Part shown: positions 1 through 6,779 of the stretch, piece by piece | Layout of the letters: every line of letters starts with the position of its first letter | Numbering within the stretch: the stretch's first letter is position 1 | Origin: Prolixibacteraceae bacterium | GTDB taxonomy: Bacteria > Bacteroidota > Bacteroidia > Bacteroidales > Prolixibacteraceae | Reading direction: 5' to 3' | Assembly: GCA_007116765.1 (NCBI GenBank) | Contig: SKHV01000020.1 | Coordinates: forward strand, 1 to 25,183 | DNA length: 25,183 bases | Notes under the pieces: generated by a model | What the model saw: only the letters and a program-made list of their open reading frames with translations | What the model was told of the DNA's origin: nothing | The model's database searches: none | Position numbers and translations under genes: made by a program

Positions 1-161
1 ATTTCAATGTTGTCGGCCACTACATCGGGTGAACCTGGTGGATGACTGAATGCGCTAATGGTTTCGATGTTATTATCCTGACACGACAAAAAAAGCACTG
101 CAACCGAAAAGATTGCAATGCTTAATATACTATTCTTATATTTTTTATTGAGCTCTGACAC
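1..161 (-). CDS. lptC: LptC-like LPS export lipoprotein, N-terminal part (runs off window)
   Basis: Partial gene; only the first 53 codons lie in the window. A GTG start at 161 gives a short basic N-terminus, a hydrophobic stretch and a lipobox ending LFLSC (Cys27), followed by QDNN and then a segment containing PPGSPDVVADNIE. That layout (lipobox, then a Pro-rich linker, then the start of a beta-strand domain) fits the Bacteroidota form of LptC, the inner-membrane-anchored periplasmic protein that receives lipopolysaccharide from LptBFG and passes it to LptA. The start codon lies inside the upstream TPR gene, overlapping its end by 17 bases, so the two are probably translationally coupled. 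The order coaX, TPR protein, lptC is what I recall from other Bacteroidota and supports the call. The identification rests on a short N-terminus, so another lipoprotein is possible. Confidence 0.7.
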   Translation of the reverse strand, partial: MSELNKKYKNSILSIAIFSVAVLFLSCQDNNIETISAFSHPPGSPDVVADNIE

Positions 162-1755
162 GTACTTTCGTTGTTTCGTTAATCCAGCCTCCCACTTGGT
201 GGCTTGCACCTTCGGTTAGTCCTCTAAAGAAAACTTCGTCGCGAACGGGGAAGTAGTTTTTATAGGTATTTACCCTGTTCACTGCGTCGGTACGACAATT
301 TTCATTTTGAGCTGCTCTTTCGAAATAATCTACTGCTACCCAATATACTGTACTTCTTTCAAAAGCATCTTCGCTGTAATCGCGGCTCGCCTGAGCATAT
401 ACTTCACCAAGTAGCATGTATGCTTCACAGTAATTATTTCGTAGTTTTGTTGCTTCTTTCAGATAGTCACGACTTTGCTTCAAGTTTCCTTCTTGTAAAG
501 CTAAACCTGCTGCTTCGTAATAGTATACAGCACGCTGAACATCAGGAGCATCTGAATTATATGCTTCTTTGTAATATTCGTAAGCACGTTGATACTCGTT
601 GCGTGTGATAAACATACGAGCCATGTTAAAAGCTGCTTCGGGCGATGGCTCTAAACGGTATAGTGTTTCTGATAATTCGATTACCAGCGGATTGTCGCAA
701 TCGTAACGACGAAACATTCTCAACATTTTCTTGATTTCATCAATGTCGCTGGGGTTATCTCTAAACTTGGGTTCATAAAGATTTACCATTGCAGGGCAAT
801 CGAGTGCTCCACTGCTTTCAATTATTTGCTCCACTAATGGGATAGCCTGTAATGCTGACTCAGATAAATCTTCATTTAAAGTTTGCTGATTAAGCAATTC
901 CATTGCATTCTCAAAATTTTCGAGTACAACAGCCTGTGAAAATTCATTGAAAGCGAAAAGTCGGCGTGTTGACTGCATGTAAAGCACAATAACTGCAGGT
1001 TCGGTTTCGATTCCGTTTTCTTCAATAGCTTCAACTGTAAACTCATAACCACGAAGCATCTGTTCCCTTAATTCACGTTCGGAGAGGTTAAGGTTCAAAA
1101 TGCTTCTGAGAAAAGCATCAGCTTTACGTCCCATTAATTCACCTTTACTGCCTAAAAGTCTGATTCGTTTGTCATAAATCATCATCATAGTGTCGAGATA
1201 TGCAATTTGAGTAGGAGCATCAAATGCTTTCTCCATTTGACTTTCCATCATTCTCAAACCATCCTGATAAATATTTACAGTCGACTTAGGATATGTTTCG
1301 TACACTGTTCGCCAATAAGGCATAGCCGCTTTGAAATCACCTTGCCTGAAAAACTCACGATACAATGAATAATTATTAAGAAAATCTCTATCTCCATCGC
1401 GTTGTAACTCCTCTAAGGTTTTAAGAATTGCACCTGCATCTTCATTTCCGTCGGGTATTTCGCTACCATCGAAACTATAATTGAATACATCAGATTCGAT
1501 CTCTTCTACATTTACTCTTTTTGAGTTATCGAGGAAAGTAAAACGAATGAAGCGACTTCTGTCACTTACTTCAAGTTCGTAATATCCGTCGAATCCGGTA
1601 AAAAAACTTTCACGTGAACGGTGATCTTCCACCAAAATACCTGCTGCCGGCTTACCGTCGTTATAAACTACTCCGGATATTTTTCGTTGTGAAAATGCTG
1701 TTAGTGAAACAGTAATTAAAACAAGTATTACAATTATTTTTGCTATCGCTTTCAT
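145..1755 (-). CDS. Periplasmic TPR protein with N-terminal carboxypeptidase-regulatory-like domain
   Basis: 536-residue exported protein. Residues 1-22 form a signal peptide ending TAFSQ. Residues about 25-95 look like a carboxypeptidase regulatory-like beta-sandwich (ISGVVYNDGKPAAGI, then TGFDGYYELEV), the module also seen at the N-terminus of SusC-type proteins. The remainder is helical, and residues about 370-500 contain tetratricopeptide-like repeats (AAFNMARMFITRNEYQRAYE; AGLALQEGNLKQSRDYLKEA; AYMLLGEVYAQASRDYSEDA). It lies between coaX (55-base gap) and lptC (17-base overlap), so a scaffold role in outer-membrane or LPS assembly is plausible, but that is inference from context. Four Cys pairs or singles in the mature part suggest possible disulfides. 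The ATG at 1755 fits the signal peptide well. No specific named function is recognised. Confidence 0.85.
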   Translation of the reverse strand: MKAIAKIIVILVLITVSLTAFSQRKISGVVYNDGKPAAGILVEDHRSRESFFTGFDGYYELEVSDRSRFIRFTFLDNSKRVNVEEIESDVFNYSFDGSEIPDGNEDAGAILKTLEELQRDGDRDFLNNYSLYREFFRQGDFKAAMPYWRTVYETYPKSTVNIYQDGLRMMESQMEKAFDAPTQIAYLDTMMMIYDKRIRLLGSKGELMGRKADAFLRSILNLNLSERELREQMLRGYEFTVEAIEENGIETEPAVIVLYMQSTRRLFAFNEFSQAVVLENFENAMELLNQQTLNEDLSESALQAIPLVEQIIESSGALDCPAMVNLYEPKFRDNPSDIDEIKKMLRMFRRYDCDNPLVIELSETLYRLEPSPEAAFNMARMFITRNEYQRAYEYYKEAYNSDAPDVQRAVYYYEAAGLALQEGNLKQSRDYLKEATKLRNNYCEAYMLLGEVYAQASRDYSEDAFERSTVYWVAVDYFERAAQNENCRTDAVNRVNTYKNYFPVRDEVFFRGLTEGASHQVGGWINETTKVRVRAQ

Positions 1756-1810
1756 GATGTTATAAATTATTTTGTAATATGCTAAACAAATAATATGCCA
1801 GCATTTTTTT

Positions 1811-2557
1811 CTATTCCTGTTTATTAATTTCGATATTAAAATTTAAAATGCGGTTAAGCCCTATTAGTGTTATTTCGAGGGCTACAAATTTGTGATTTTT
1901 TAGCAATTTTTCAAAATAGTTTCTGTCTCCACCTGTAACAATTACAATTAGATCATCATTATATCCTGAATATAAACCTATTACATATTCTAATTCTCCC
2001 AATAATCCGTATTGTACACCCCCTGCTATTGAGTTTAATGTATTATTACCGGGTATATATCCAGGTGGTAATGCTTCCACCAAGGGTAGTTTCTCGGTAA
2101 AATGATTCAATGCCTTAAAACGCATTGTTAAACCCGGACTAATATATCCTCCTTCATACTGATTATATTCATTTACGAAATCATAGGTTATGGCTGTTCC
2201 GGCATCAATTACCAACACGTTGCGACCTGAATACAAATAACTAGCACCAACAGCAGCGGCAATCCTATCTTTACCCAGAGTTTGGGGGGTTTCGTAAAGA
2301 TTATCAATAGGCAATAATGTTTCGAGATCAAGTTCAAGCACAAACTCAAGATGATTTGATAAATCCGATAATAATTGGCTAGAATCTTTTCTCACACTTG
2401 AAACTATAGCATGATTAATCTGTGGATAATGAGTAAGTAAGTGTTTAATTTCAACTATATCCAAAGAATCGAAAGTGGTAAAATGAACAATTTTATCGTT
2501 GTCAAAAATCGCTGCCTTAATTCGGGAATTACCTATGTCTATTATAAGATTGGACAC
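1811..2557 (-). CDS. coaX: Type III pantothenate kinase
   Basis: 248 residues, the usual length for CoaX. It phosphorylates pantothenate to 4'-phosphopantothenate, the first step of coenzyme A synthesis, in the cytoplasm. It carries the ASKHA-fold phosphate-1 motif DIGNSRIK (residues 7-14), the GKDR motif (95-98) with the catalytic Asp98, and the second phosphate motif IDAGTAIT (117-124), followed by EGGYISPG and the GGVQYG segment. A late TGGD near residue 210 completes the family pattern. The start MSNLIIDIGN at 2557 places the first motif where expected. It begins 7 bases after nadC ends, so the two cofactor genes are clearly in one transcript. Confidence 0.95.
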   Translation of the reverse strand: MSNLIIDIGNSRIKAAIFDNDKIVHFTTFDSLDIVEIKHLLTHYPQINHAIVSSVRKDSSQLLSDLSNHLEFVLELDLETLLPIDNLYETPQTLGKDRIAAAVGASYLYSGRNVLVIDAGTAITYDFVNEYNQYEGGYISPGLTMRFKALNHFTEKLPLVEALPPGYIPGNNTLNSIAGGVQYGLLGELEYVIGLYSGYNDDLIVIVTGGDRNYFEKLLKNHKFVALEITLIGLNRILNFNIEINKQE

Positions 2558-2564
2558 CTTTCTT

Positions 2565-3404
2565 CTATTTTATTCTTTGACTAATGTCAAGTGCCACAAC
2601 TGAATGAGTAAGCAATCCTATCGAGATGAAGTCGACACCAGTAGCCGCCACTTCACGCACTCTTTCCAATGTCATATTACCTGATGCTTCAACTTTTGCT
2701 TTTCCATTAATTATTTTCACTGCTTCCTTCATAGTTGAGTTGTCCATGTTATCAAGCATTATTATATCGGCACCGGCAGCTAAAGCTTCATTTACCTGAG
2801 CAATACTGGTGGTTTCTACTTCTATTTTGATTTTTCTATCAATATTTGGTCTAATTGCATTTACTGCCTTGCTTATTCCTCCTGCTACACTAATGTGGTT
2901 GTCTTTAATCATCACCATATCGTATAGCCCAATTCGGTGATTAGTGCCTCCACCTGCCTTTACAGCATATTTATCGAGCAGCCTTAAACCCGGAACAGTT
3001 TTTCGGGTATCGAGAATTTTTGTGTCGAAATCCTTCACAGCATCGACAAAATAAGCAGTTTGAGTAGCAATACCCGACATGCGTTGCAGAAAATTCAACG
3101 CCAACCTTTCGCCGGTTAACAAAGCTCTGTAACTGCCTTCTATTTTACAAATCAAATCACCTGTTGTCACCTTATCACCATCATTCTTCTCATAAATAAA
3201 TTGAATTGATGAATCAATATGCTTGAAAACAGCTTCGGCCACAAATAAACCGGCGAGCACTCCATCGGCCTTAGCATGCATTACCGCGGTGGCTGTTTTA
3301 CCTGAAGGAATTAGTAAATCGGTAGTGATATCACCACTATTTACATCTTCTTTCAGTCCAATCTCTATTAGTTGCTGTACAATTTCCTCTAAATACCCGT
3401 GCAT
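2565..3404 (-). CDS. nadC: Nicotinate-nucleotide diphosphorylase (carboxylating), quinolinate phosphoribosyltransferase
   Basis: 279 residues, typical of NadC. It converts quinolinate plus PRPP to nicotinate mononucleotide, CO2 and pyrophosphate in de novo NAD synthesis. Family motifs are all present: GERLALNFLQRMSG (98-111), DTRKTVPGLR (132-141), KAGGGTNHR (149-157), MIKDNH (165-170), then IEVETTS, IIMLDNMD and EASGNM lining the barrel, ending in ISIGLLTHSV. The ATG at 3404 gives the normal N-terminal helix (EEIVQQLIEIGLKEDVNSGDIT). It is the first gene of the minus-strand run into coaX, the TPR gene and lptC; a -7 box lies about 20 bases upstream. nadA and nadB are not in this window. Confidence 0.95.
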   Translation of the reverse strand: MHGYLEEIVQQLIEIGLKEDVNSGDITTDLLIPSGKTATAVMHAKADGVLAGLFVAEAVFKHIDSSIQFIYEKNDGDKVTTGDLICKIEGSYRALLTGERLALNFLQRMSGIATQTAYFVDAVKDFDTKILDTRKTVPGLRLLDKYAVKAGGGTNHRIGLYDMVMIKDNHISVAGGISKAVNAIRPNIDRKIKIEVETTSIAQVNEALAAGADIIMLDNMDNSTMKEAVKIINGKAKVEASGNMTLERVREVAATGVDFISIGLLTHSVVALDISQRIK

Positions 3405-3426
3405 GTGATCATTTTTAAAATGAATG

Positions 3427-3434
3427 CAAATTTA
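3427..3434 (-). promoter_or_regulatory. Candidate Bacteroidota -7 box for the nadC operon
   Basis: Read on the minus strand this is TAAATTTG, an exact match to the Bacteroidota -7 consensus TAnnTTTG, 22 bases upstream of the nadC start. No clear TTTG -33 element sits at the expected spacing, so this is a single-element call in AT-rich DNA. Confidence 0.35.
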
Positions 3435-3530
3435 GAAAATATACAATCAAACATTTATTAAATTTGAAAAATTAAAGAATAAAAAAACCTTTCATATTAA
3501 AACTCATATTTTAGAACCATAGGTTTTTGT

Positions 3531-3537
3531 TATTTTG
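3531..3537 (+). promoter_or_regulatory. Weak candidate -7 box for the M3 peptidase gene
   Basis: TATTTTG is one T short of the Bacteroidota TAnnTTTG consensus and lies 38 bases before the GTG start of the peptidase gene. A convincing -33 element is not visible. The gap 3405-3575 is otherwise AT-rich and holds the divergent promoters of nadC and the peptidase, with no open reading frame I would call. Confidence 0.28.
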
Positions 3538-3575
3538 TAGCTAAAATTATATTACTAATCCAAAATATTAATATT

Positions 3576-5690
3576 GTGAACATTAAAATTTTAACATCGA
3601 TGATTTTACTAGCCATGTTAGTATCATGCGCTCAATCAGAAAAGAAAGACAACCCGTTTTTCAGCGACTACAACACACCTTTCGGGGTTCCTCCTTTTGA
3701 TTTAGTTGAAAATGAACACTTTATTCCTGCTTTTGAAGAAGGAATTAAACAACATGAGGCCGAAGTAGAAGCAATAGTTTCGAATCCAAATACACCCGAT
3801 TTCGAAAATACCATTGCGGCACTTGATTATAGTGGAGATTTACTAAGCCGGGTAGGTTCAGTTTTCTACAACTACAATTCGTCAAACACATCTGATGAAA
3901 TACAGGCTATTGCGCAGGAAATTGCTCCTATTATGTCGTCGCACCGCGACAACATTAACCTCAATGCTGATCTTTTCAAACGCATACAGGCTGTTAATGC
4001 AAAAAAAGATGAGCTTAACCTTAACGAAGAGCAAAAAATGCTTCTAAAAGAAACTTACGAAGGTTTTGTACGCAACGGAGCGGCTTTACCTGCCGAAAAA
4101 CAAGAACGTTTCAGAGAAATCAATCAGGAACTTTCAGTACTTACCCTCACATTTGGACAAAACGTTTTGGCCGATGTCAATAATTTCAAACTTTGGATTA
4201 ACGATGAAGCCGACCTTGCCGGCCTTCCTCAATCGGTTGTTGATGCAGCAGCCGAAGCGGCCGAAGCAGCCGACGAGCAAGAAGGAAAATGGCTTTTCAC
4301 ACTGCAAAACCCAAGTGTAATGCCTTTTTTAACTTATGCCGACAACCGCGACATGCGTGAAAAAATGAACCGTGCTTACATTATGCGTGGCCGCAACAAA
4401 AATGACAATAATAACCAGGAAAACATTAACCGATTAACCGAATTACGTCTAGAACGTGCCAAACTTTTGGGGTTCAATAATTTTGCAGAGTTTGCCTTAC
4501 AAAACCGTATGGCCGGAAACGTTGAAACCGTTGAAACTTTTCTAAAACAGTTATGGGATGCAGCTCTTCCTATAGCAAGTGATGAGGCAAAAGAGCTTCA
4601 GAAAATGATTGACAGTGAAGGAAAAAAATTCGATTTGGCTTTCTGGGACTGGCGCTATTATGCCGAGAAAGTAAGAAAGGAAAAATACGACCTTGATGAG
4701 GCAGAAATAAGCCAATACTTCGAAATAAACAATGTACGCGACGGTATTTTCATGGTAGTAAATAAATTATGGGGATTACAGTTTAATCATCGCCCTGAAG
4801 TACCAGTATATAACCCTAATGCTACAGCTTGGGAAGTTTCCGAAGCCGATGGTTCGCACATTGGTATTTTGTATATGGACATGCACCCAAGAGCAAGCAA
4901 ACGTGGTGGTGCATGGATGAGCAGCTACCGTAAACAACAAATTGATGAAAATGGCGAATATGTACACCCTGTAATTACTATTGTGTGTAATTTTACTGCT
5001 CCCAGCGGAAATCAGCCGGCTCTGCTCACTTTCGACGAGATGACTACATTCTTCCACGAATTTGGACATGCCATACACGGATTATTGTCGGATGTTAAAT
5101 ATCCCGGACTTTCAGGAACATCGGTTCCTCGCGATTTTGTGGAGCTGCCTTCGCAGGTGCTTGAGAACTGGGCAAAACATCCCGATGTATTGAAAATGTT
5201 TGCTAAACATTACGAAACCGGAGAAACTATTCCCGATGAACTCATTGAAAGAATTCAGGCAAGTGCCAACTTCAATCAGGGATTTTCTACAGTTGAGTTT
5301 CTTGCATCAGCACTTCTCGACATGGACTACCACACAAAAAATGAATACGTTCCATTCGAAGTTCAAGAGTTTGAACAAAAAGTTCAGAATCGTTACAGTA
5401 TGATGGATGAGATCTATTTCCGCCACGGGAGCACTCATTTCCAACATATTTTCTCGGGTGGCTATTCAGCCGGATACTACAGCTACATTTGGGCAGGAGT
5501 ACTCGATGCCGATGCTTTTGAAGCCTTTGTTGAAACCGGAGATTTGTTCCACCAGGAAACTGCCCGCAAATTCCGCGACGAGTTACTCTCACGAGGTGGA
5601 ACGCGCGAAGCAATGGAAATGTATAAGGCTTTCCGCGGTAAAGAGCCAGGAATTGAACCGCTGCTAAAACAACGTGGCTTAGTAAGATAG
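3576..5690 (+). CDS. M3 family zinc oligopeptidase lipoprotein (Dcp / oligopeptidase A-like)
   Basis: 704 residues, the normal size for an M3 metallopeptidase. These enzymes cleave short peptides inside a deep channel; the Dcp branch removes C-terminal dipeptides. The zinc site is plain: HEFGH at 494-498 and the third ligand Glu523 in DFVELPSQ. Other family landmarks are the PFG..PF and FEN blocks at the N-terminus, YMDMHPRASKRGGAWM before the zinc site, and FSGGYSAGYYSYIWAG near the C-terminus. The N-terminus ends in a lipobox, LVSC (Cys18), so the mature protein is a lipoprotein in the envelope. I chose the GTG at 3576 because it puts a lysine before the hydrophobic segment; the ATG at 3600 would leave a very short signal with no positive charge. 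It is monocistronic and divergent from nadC. Confidence 0.93.
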   Translation: MNIKILTSMILLAMLVSCAQSEKKDNPFFSDYNTPFGVPPFDLVENEHFIPAFEEGIKQHEAEVEAIVSNPNTPDFENTIAALDYSGDLLSRVGSVFYNYNSSNTSDEIQAIAQEIAPIMSSHRDNINLNADLFKRIQAVNAKKDELNLNEEQKMLLKETYEGFVRNGAALPAEKQERFREINQELSVLTLTFGQNVLADVNNFKLWINDEADLAGLPQSVVDAAAEAAEAADEQEGKWLFTLQNPSVMPFLTYADNRDMREKMNRAYIMRGRNKNDNNNQENINRLTELRLERAKLLGFNNFAEFALQNRMAGNVETVETFLKQLWDAALPIASDEAKELQKMIDSEGKKFDLAFWDWRYYAEKVRKEKYDLDEAEISQYFEINNVRDGIFMVVNKLWGLQFNHRPEVPVYNPNATAWEVSEADGSHIGILYMDMHPRASKRGGAWMSSYRKQQIDENGEYVHPVITIVCNFTAPSGNQPALLTFDEMTTFFHEFGHAIHGLLSDVKYPGLSGTSVPRDFVELPSQVLENWAKHPDVLKMFAKHYETGETIPDELIERIQASANFNQGFSTVEFLASALLDMDYHTKNEYVPFEVQEFEQKVQNRYSMMDEIYFRHGSTHFQHIFSGGYSAGYYSYIWAGVLDADAFEAFVETGDLFHQETARKFRDELLSRGGTREAMEMYKAFRGKEPGIEPLLKQRGLVR

Positions 5691-5711
5691 CTTCATTCAA
5701 CCCATATTCAA

Positions 5712-5865
5712 GGGGCTGTCTAAAAAGTCATCAAAACTAAATTTTCAACAAAAGCACAAAGGCACAACGATTTCACAAAACCTTGACTGTGAGCACGTAA
5801 TACTTCGTATTGCCTTTGTGTTTTTGTGTATTGGTGTCCTAATTAATGACTTTTTAGACTGCCCC
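5712..5865. mobile_element. MITE-like inverted-repeat element, 154 bp
   Basis: The ends are 20-bp terminal inverted repeats (5712-5731 and 5846-5865; GGGGCTGTCTAAAAAGTCAT, one mismatch). Nested inside is a second inverted pair of 17 bp with one mismatch (5748-5764 and 5811-5827, containing CACAAAGGCA), and a small tip hairpin AATAC-TTC-GTATT at 5799-5811. The whole unit can fold into one long hairpin and encodes nothing. The GGCTGTCTAAAAAG-type end resembles terminal repeats of some IS families, so it may be mobilised in trans. No obvious target-site duplication is visible. A run of nine T follows directly, so it may also end transcription from the peptidase gene. The flanks 5691-5711 and 5875-5948 show nothing else. 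Confidence 0.7.
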
Positions 5866-5874
5866 TTTTTTTTT
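5846..5874 (+). terminator. Possible transcription stop formed by the MITE end and T-run
   Basis: The right inverted repeat (5846-5865) pairs with the left end at 5712-5731 and is followed by nine consecutive T (5866-5874). In RNA this would be a long hairpin plus U-tract about 155 bases after the peptidase stop codon. The very long loop makes efficiency uncertain. Confidence 0.3.
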
Positions 5875-5948
5875 CATCAAAGAGTTTTATGTAAAAAAAA
5901 ACAGCAAATAATTGAAACTACCGGCTAAGGGTTATCACTCATTCTGAT

Positions 5949-5956
5949 TATATTTG
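5949..5956 (+). promoter_or_regulatory. Candidate -7 box for the GNAT gene
   Basis: TATATTTG matches the TAnnTTTG consensus exactly and lies 26 bases upstream of the ATG at 5983, leaving a leader of roughly 20 bases. No good -33 element is seen at the usual 19-21 base spacing. Confidence 0.4.
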
Positions 5957-5982
5957 AAAAATCATAAAATGAGATTGGAAAA

Positions 5983-6756
5983 ATGGAAAAATTAATATCA
6001 GTTGACAAGTCAAATATTTCCAACGAACATATTTGCTGTGCATTTTCTGATAAAAAATGCAAAGACAGTTATGAACTGAAAAAAGAATGGTTAAAAAAAG
6101 AATTTGATAACGAGTACGTTTTCCGTAGAATTGACGCAAGAGCAAAAGTATTCATTGAGTATGGGCCAGCAGAAAAAGGTTGGACTCCAATTGATGCACC
6201 AAATTATTTACTGATTAATTGCTTTTGGGTTTCAGGCAAATACAAAGGAAAAGGATACGGCAAAGAATTATTGCGACTTGCGATTGAAGATGCCAAATCT
6301 CAAGGAAAAGACGGACTGGTAACTGTTGTTGGGACAACTAAGTTTCATTTTATGAGTGACCCCAAATGGTTATTAAAACAAGGATTTGAGACTTGTGAAA
6401 AATTATCATCAGGATTTAGTTTACTGGTAAAAAAGATAAACCCGAAATCAAATGATCCAAAATTTAAAAACTCCGTAAAAAGTGGAAAATGTGATGATGA
6501 AAATGGATTAGTAGCTTATTATTCTAATCGATGTCCGTTTTCAGAATATCATGTTCTTAATTCGCTGACAGAAACAGCAGAGAAAAGAAAGCTGCCTTTA
6601 AAGATTATTAAACTTGAAACCATGCAGCAAGCACAATCGGCTCCGACACCGGCAACGATTTTTAGCTTATTTCATAATGGAAAATTCGTAACTACTGATT
6701 TAAGTTCCTGCATGGACAGTAGGTTTGATAAAGTGATTGGAAACCACTTGCATTGA
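5983..6756 (+). CDS. YoaP-type GNAT N-acetyltransferase with C-terminal thioredoxin-like domain
   Basis: 257 residues in two parts. Residues about 1-150 are a GNAT acetyltransferase: INCFWVSGKYKGKGYGKELL (78-97) contains the RxxGxG/A-like acetyl-CoA loop followed by the expected helix, and GLVTVVGT...GFETCEK gives the later strands. Residues about 170-257 match the YoaP-associated C-terminal domain. To my eye this domain reads as a thioredoxin-like fold with a single-Cys motif, YYSNRCPFSEYH (179-190), and a cis-proline-like TPATIFSLFHNGKFVT (222-237). The substrate is unknown. HICCAFSDKKC near the N-terminus adds a cluster of three cysteines. It stands alone between a MITE and a convergent gene, is more AT-rich than its neighbours, and could have been acquired. 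The ATG at 5983 is the first in frame and matches the family N-terminus. Confidence 0.85.
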   Translation: MEKLISVDKSNISNEHICCAFSDKKCKDSYELKKEWLKKEFDNEYVFRRIDARAKVFIEYGPAEKGWTPIDAPNYLLINCFWVSGKYKGKGYGKELLRLAIEDAKSQGKDGLVTVVGTTKFHFMSDPKWLLKQGFETCEKLSSGFSLLVKKINPKSNDPKFKNSVKSGKCDDENGLVAYYSNRCPFSEYHVLNSLTETAEKRKLPLKIIKLETMQQAQSAPTPATIFSLFHNGKFVTTDLSSCMDSRFDKVIGNHLH

Positions 6757-6779
6757 ACAAAACTTGAATGAATAAGTAC

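Noticed and set aside
5287..5700. 137-residue open frame on the minus strand within the M3 peptidase gene
   Set aside because: Antisense to the conserved zinc-site and C-terminal region of the peptidase; the composition is Arg/His/Cys-rich as expected of a shadow frame.
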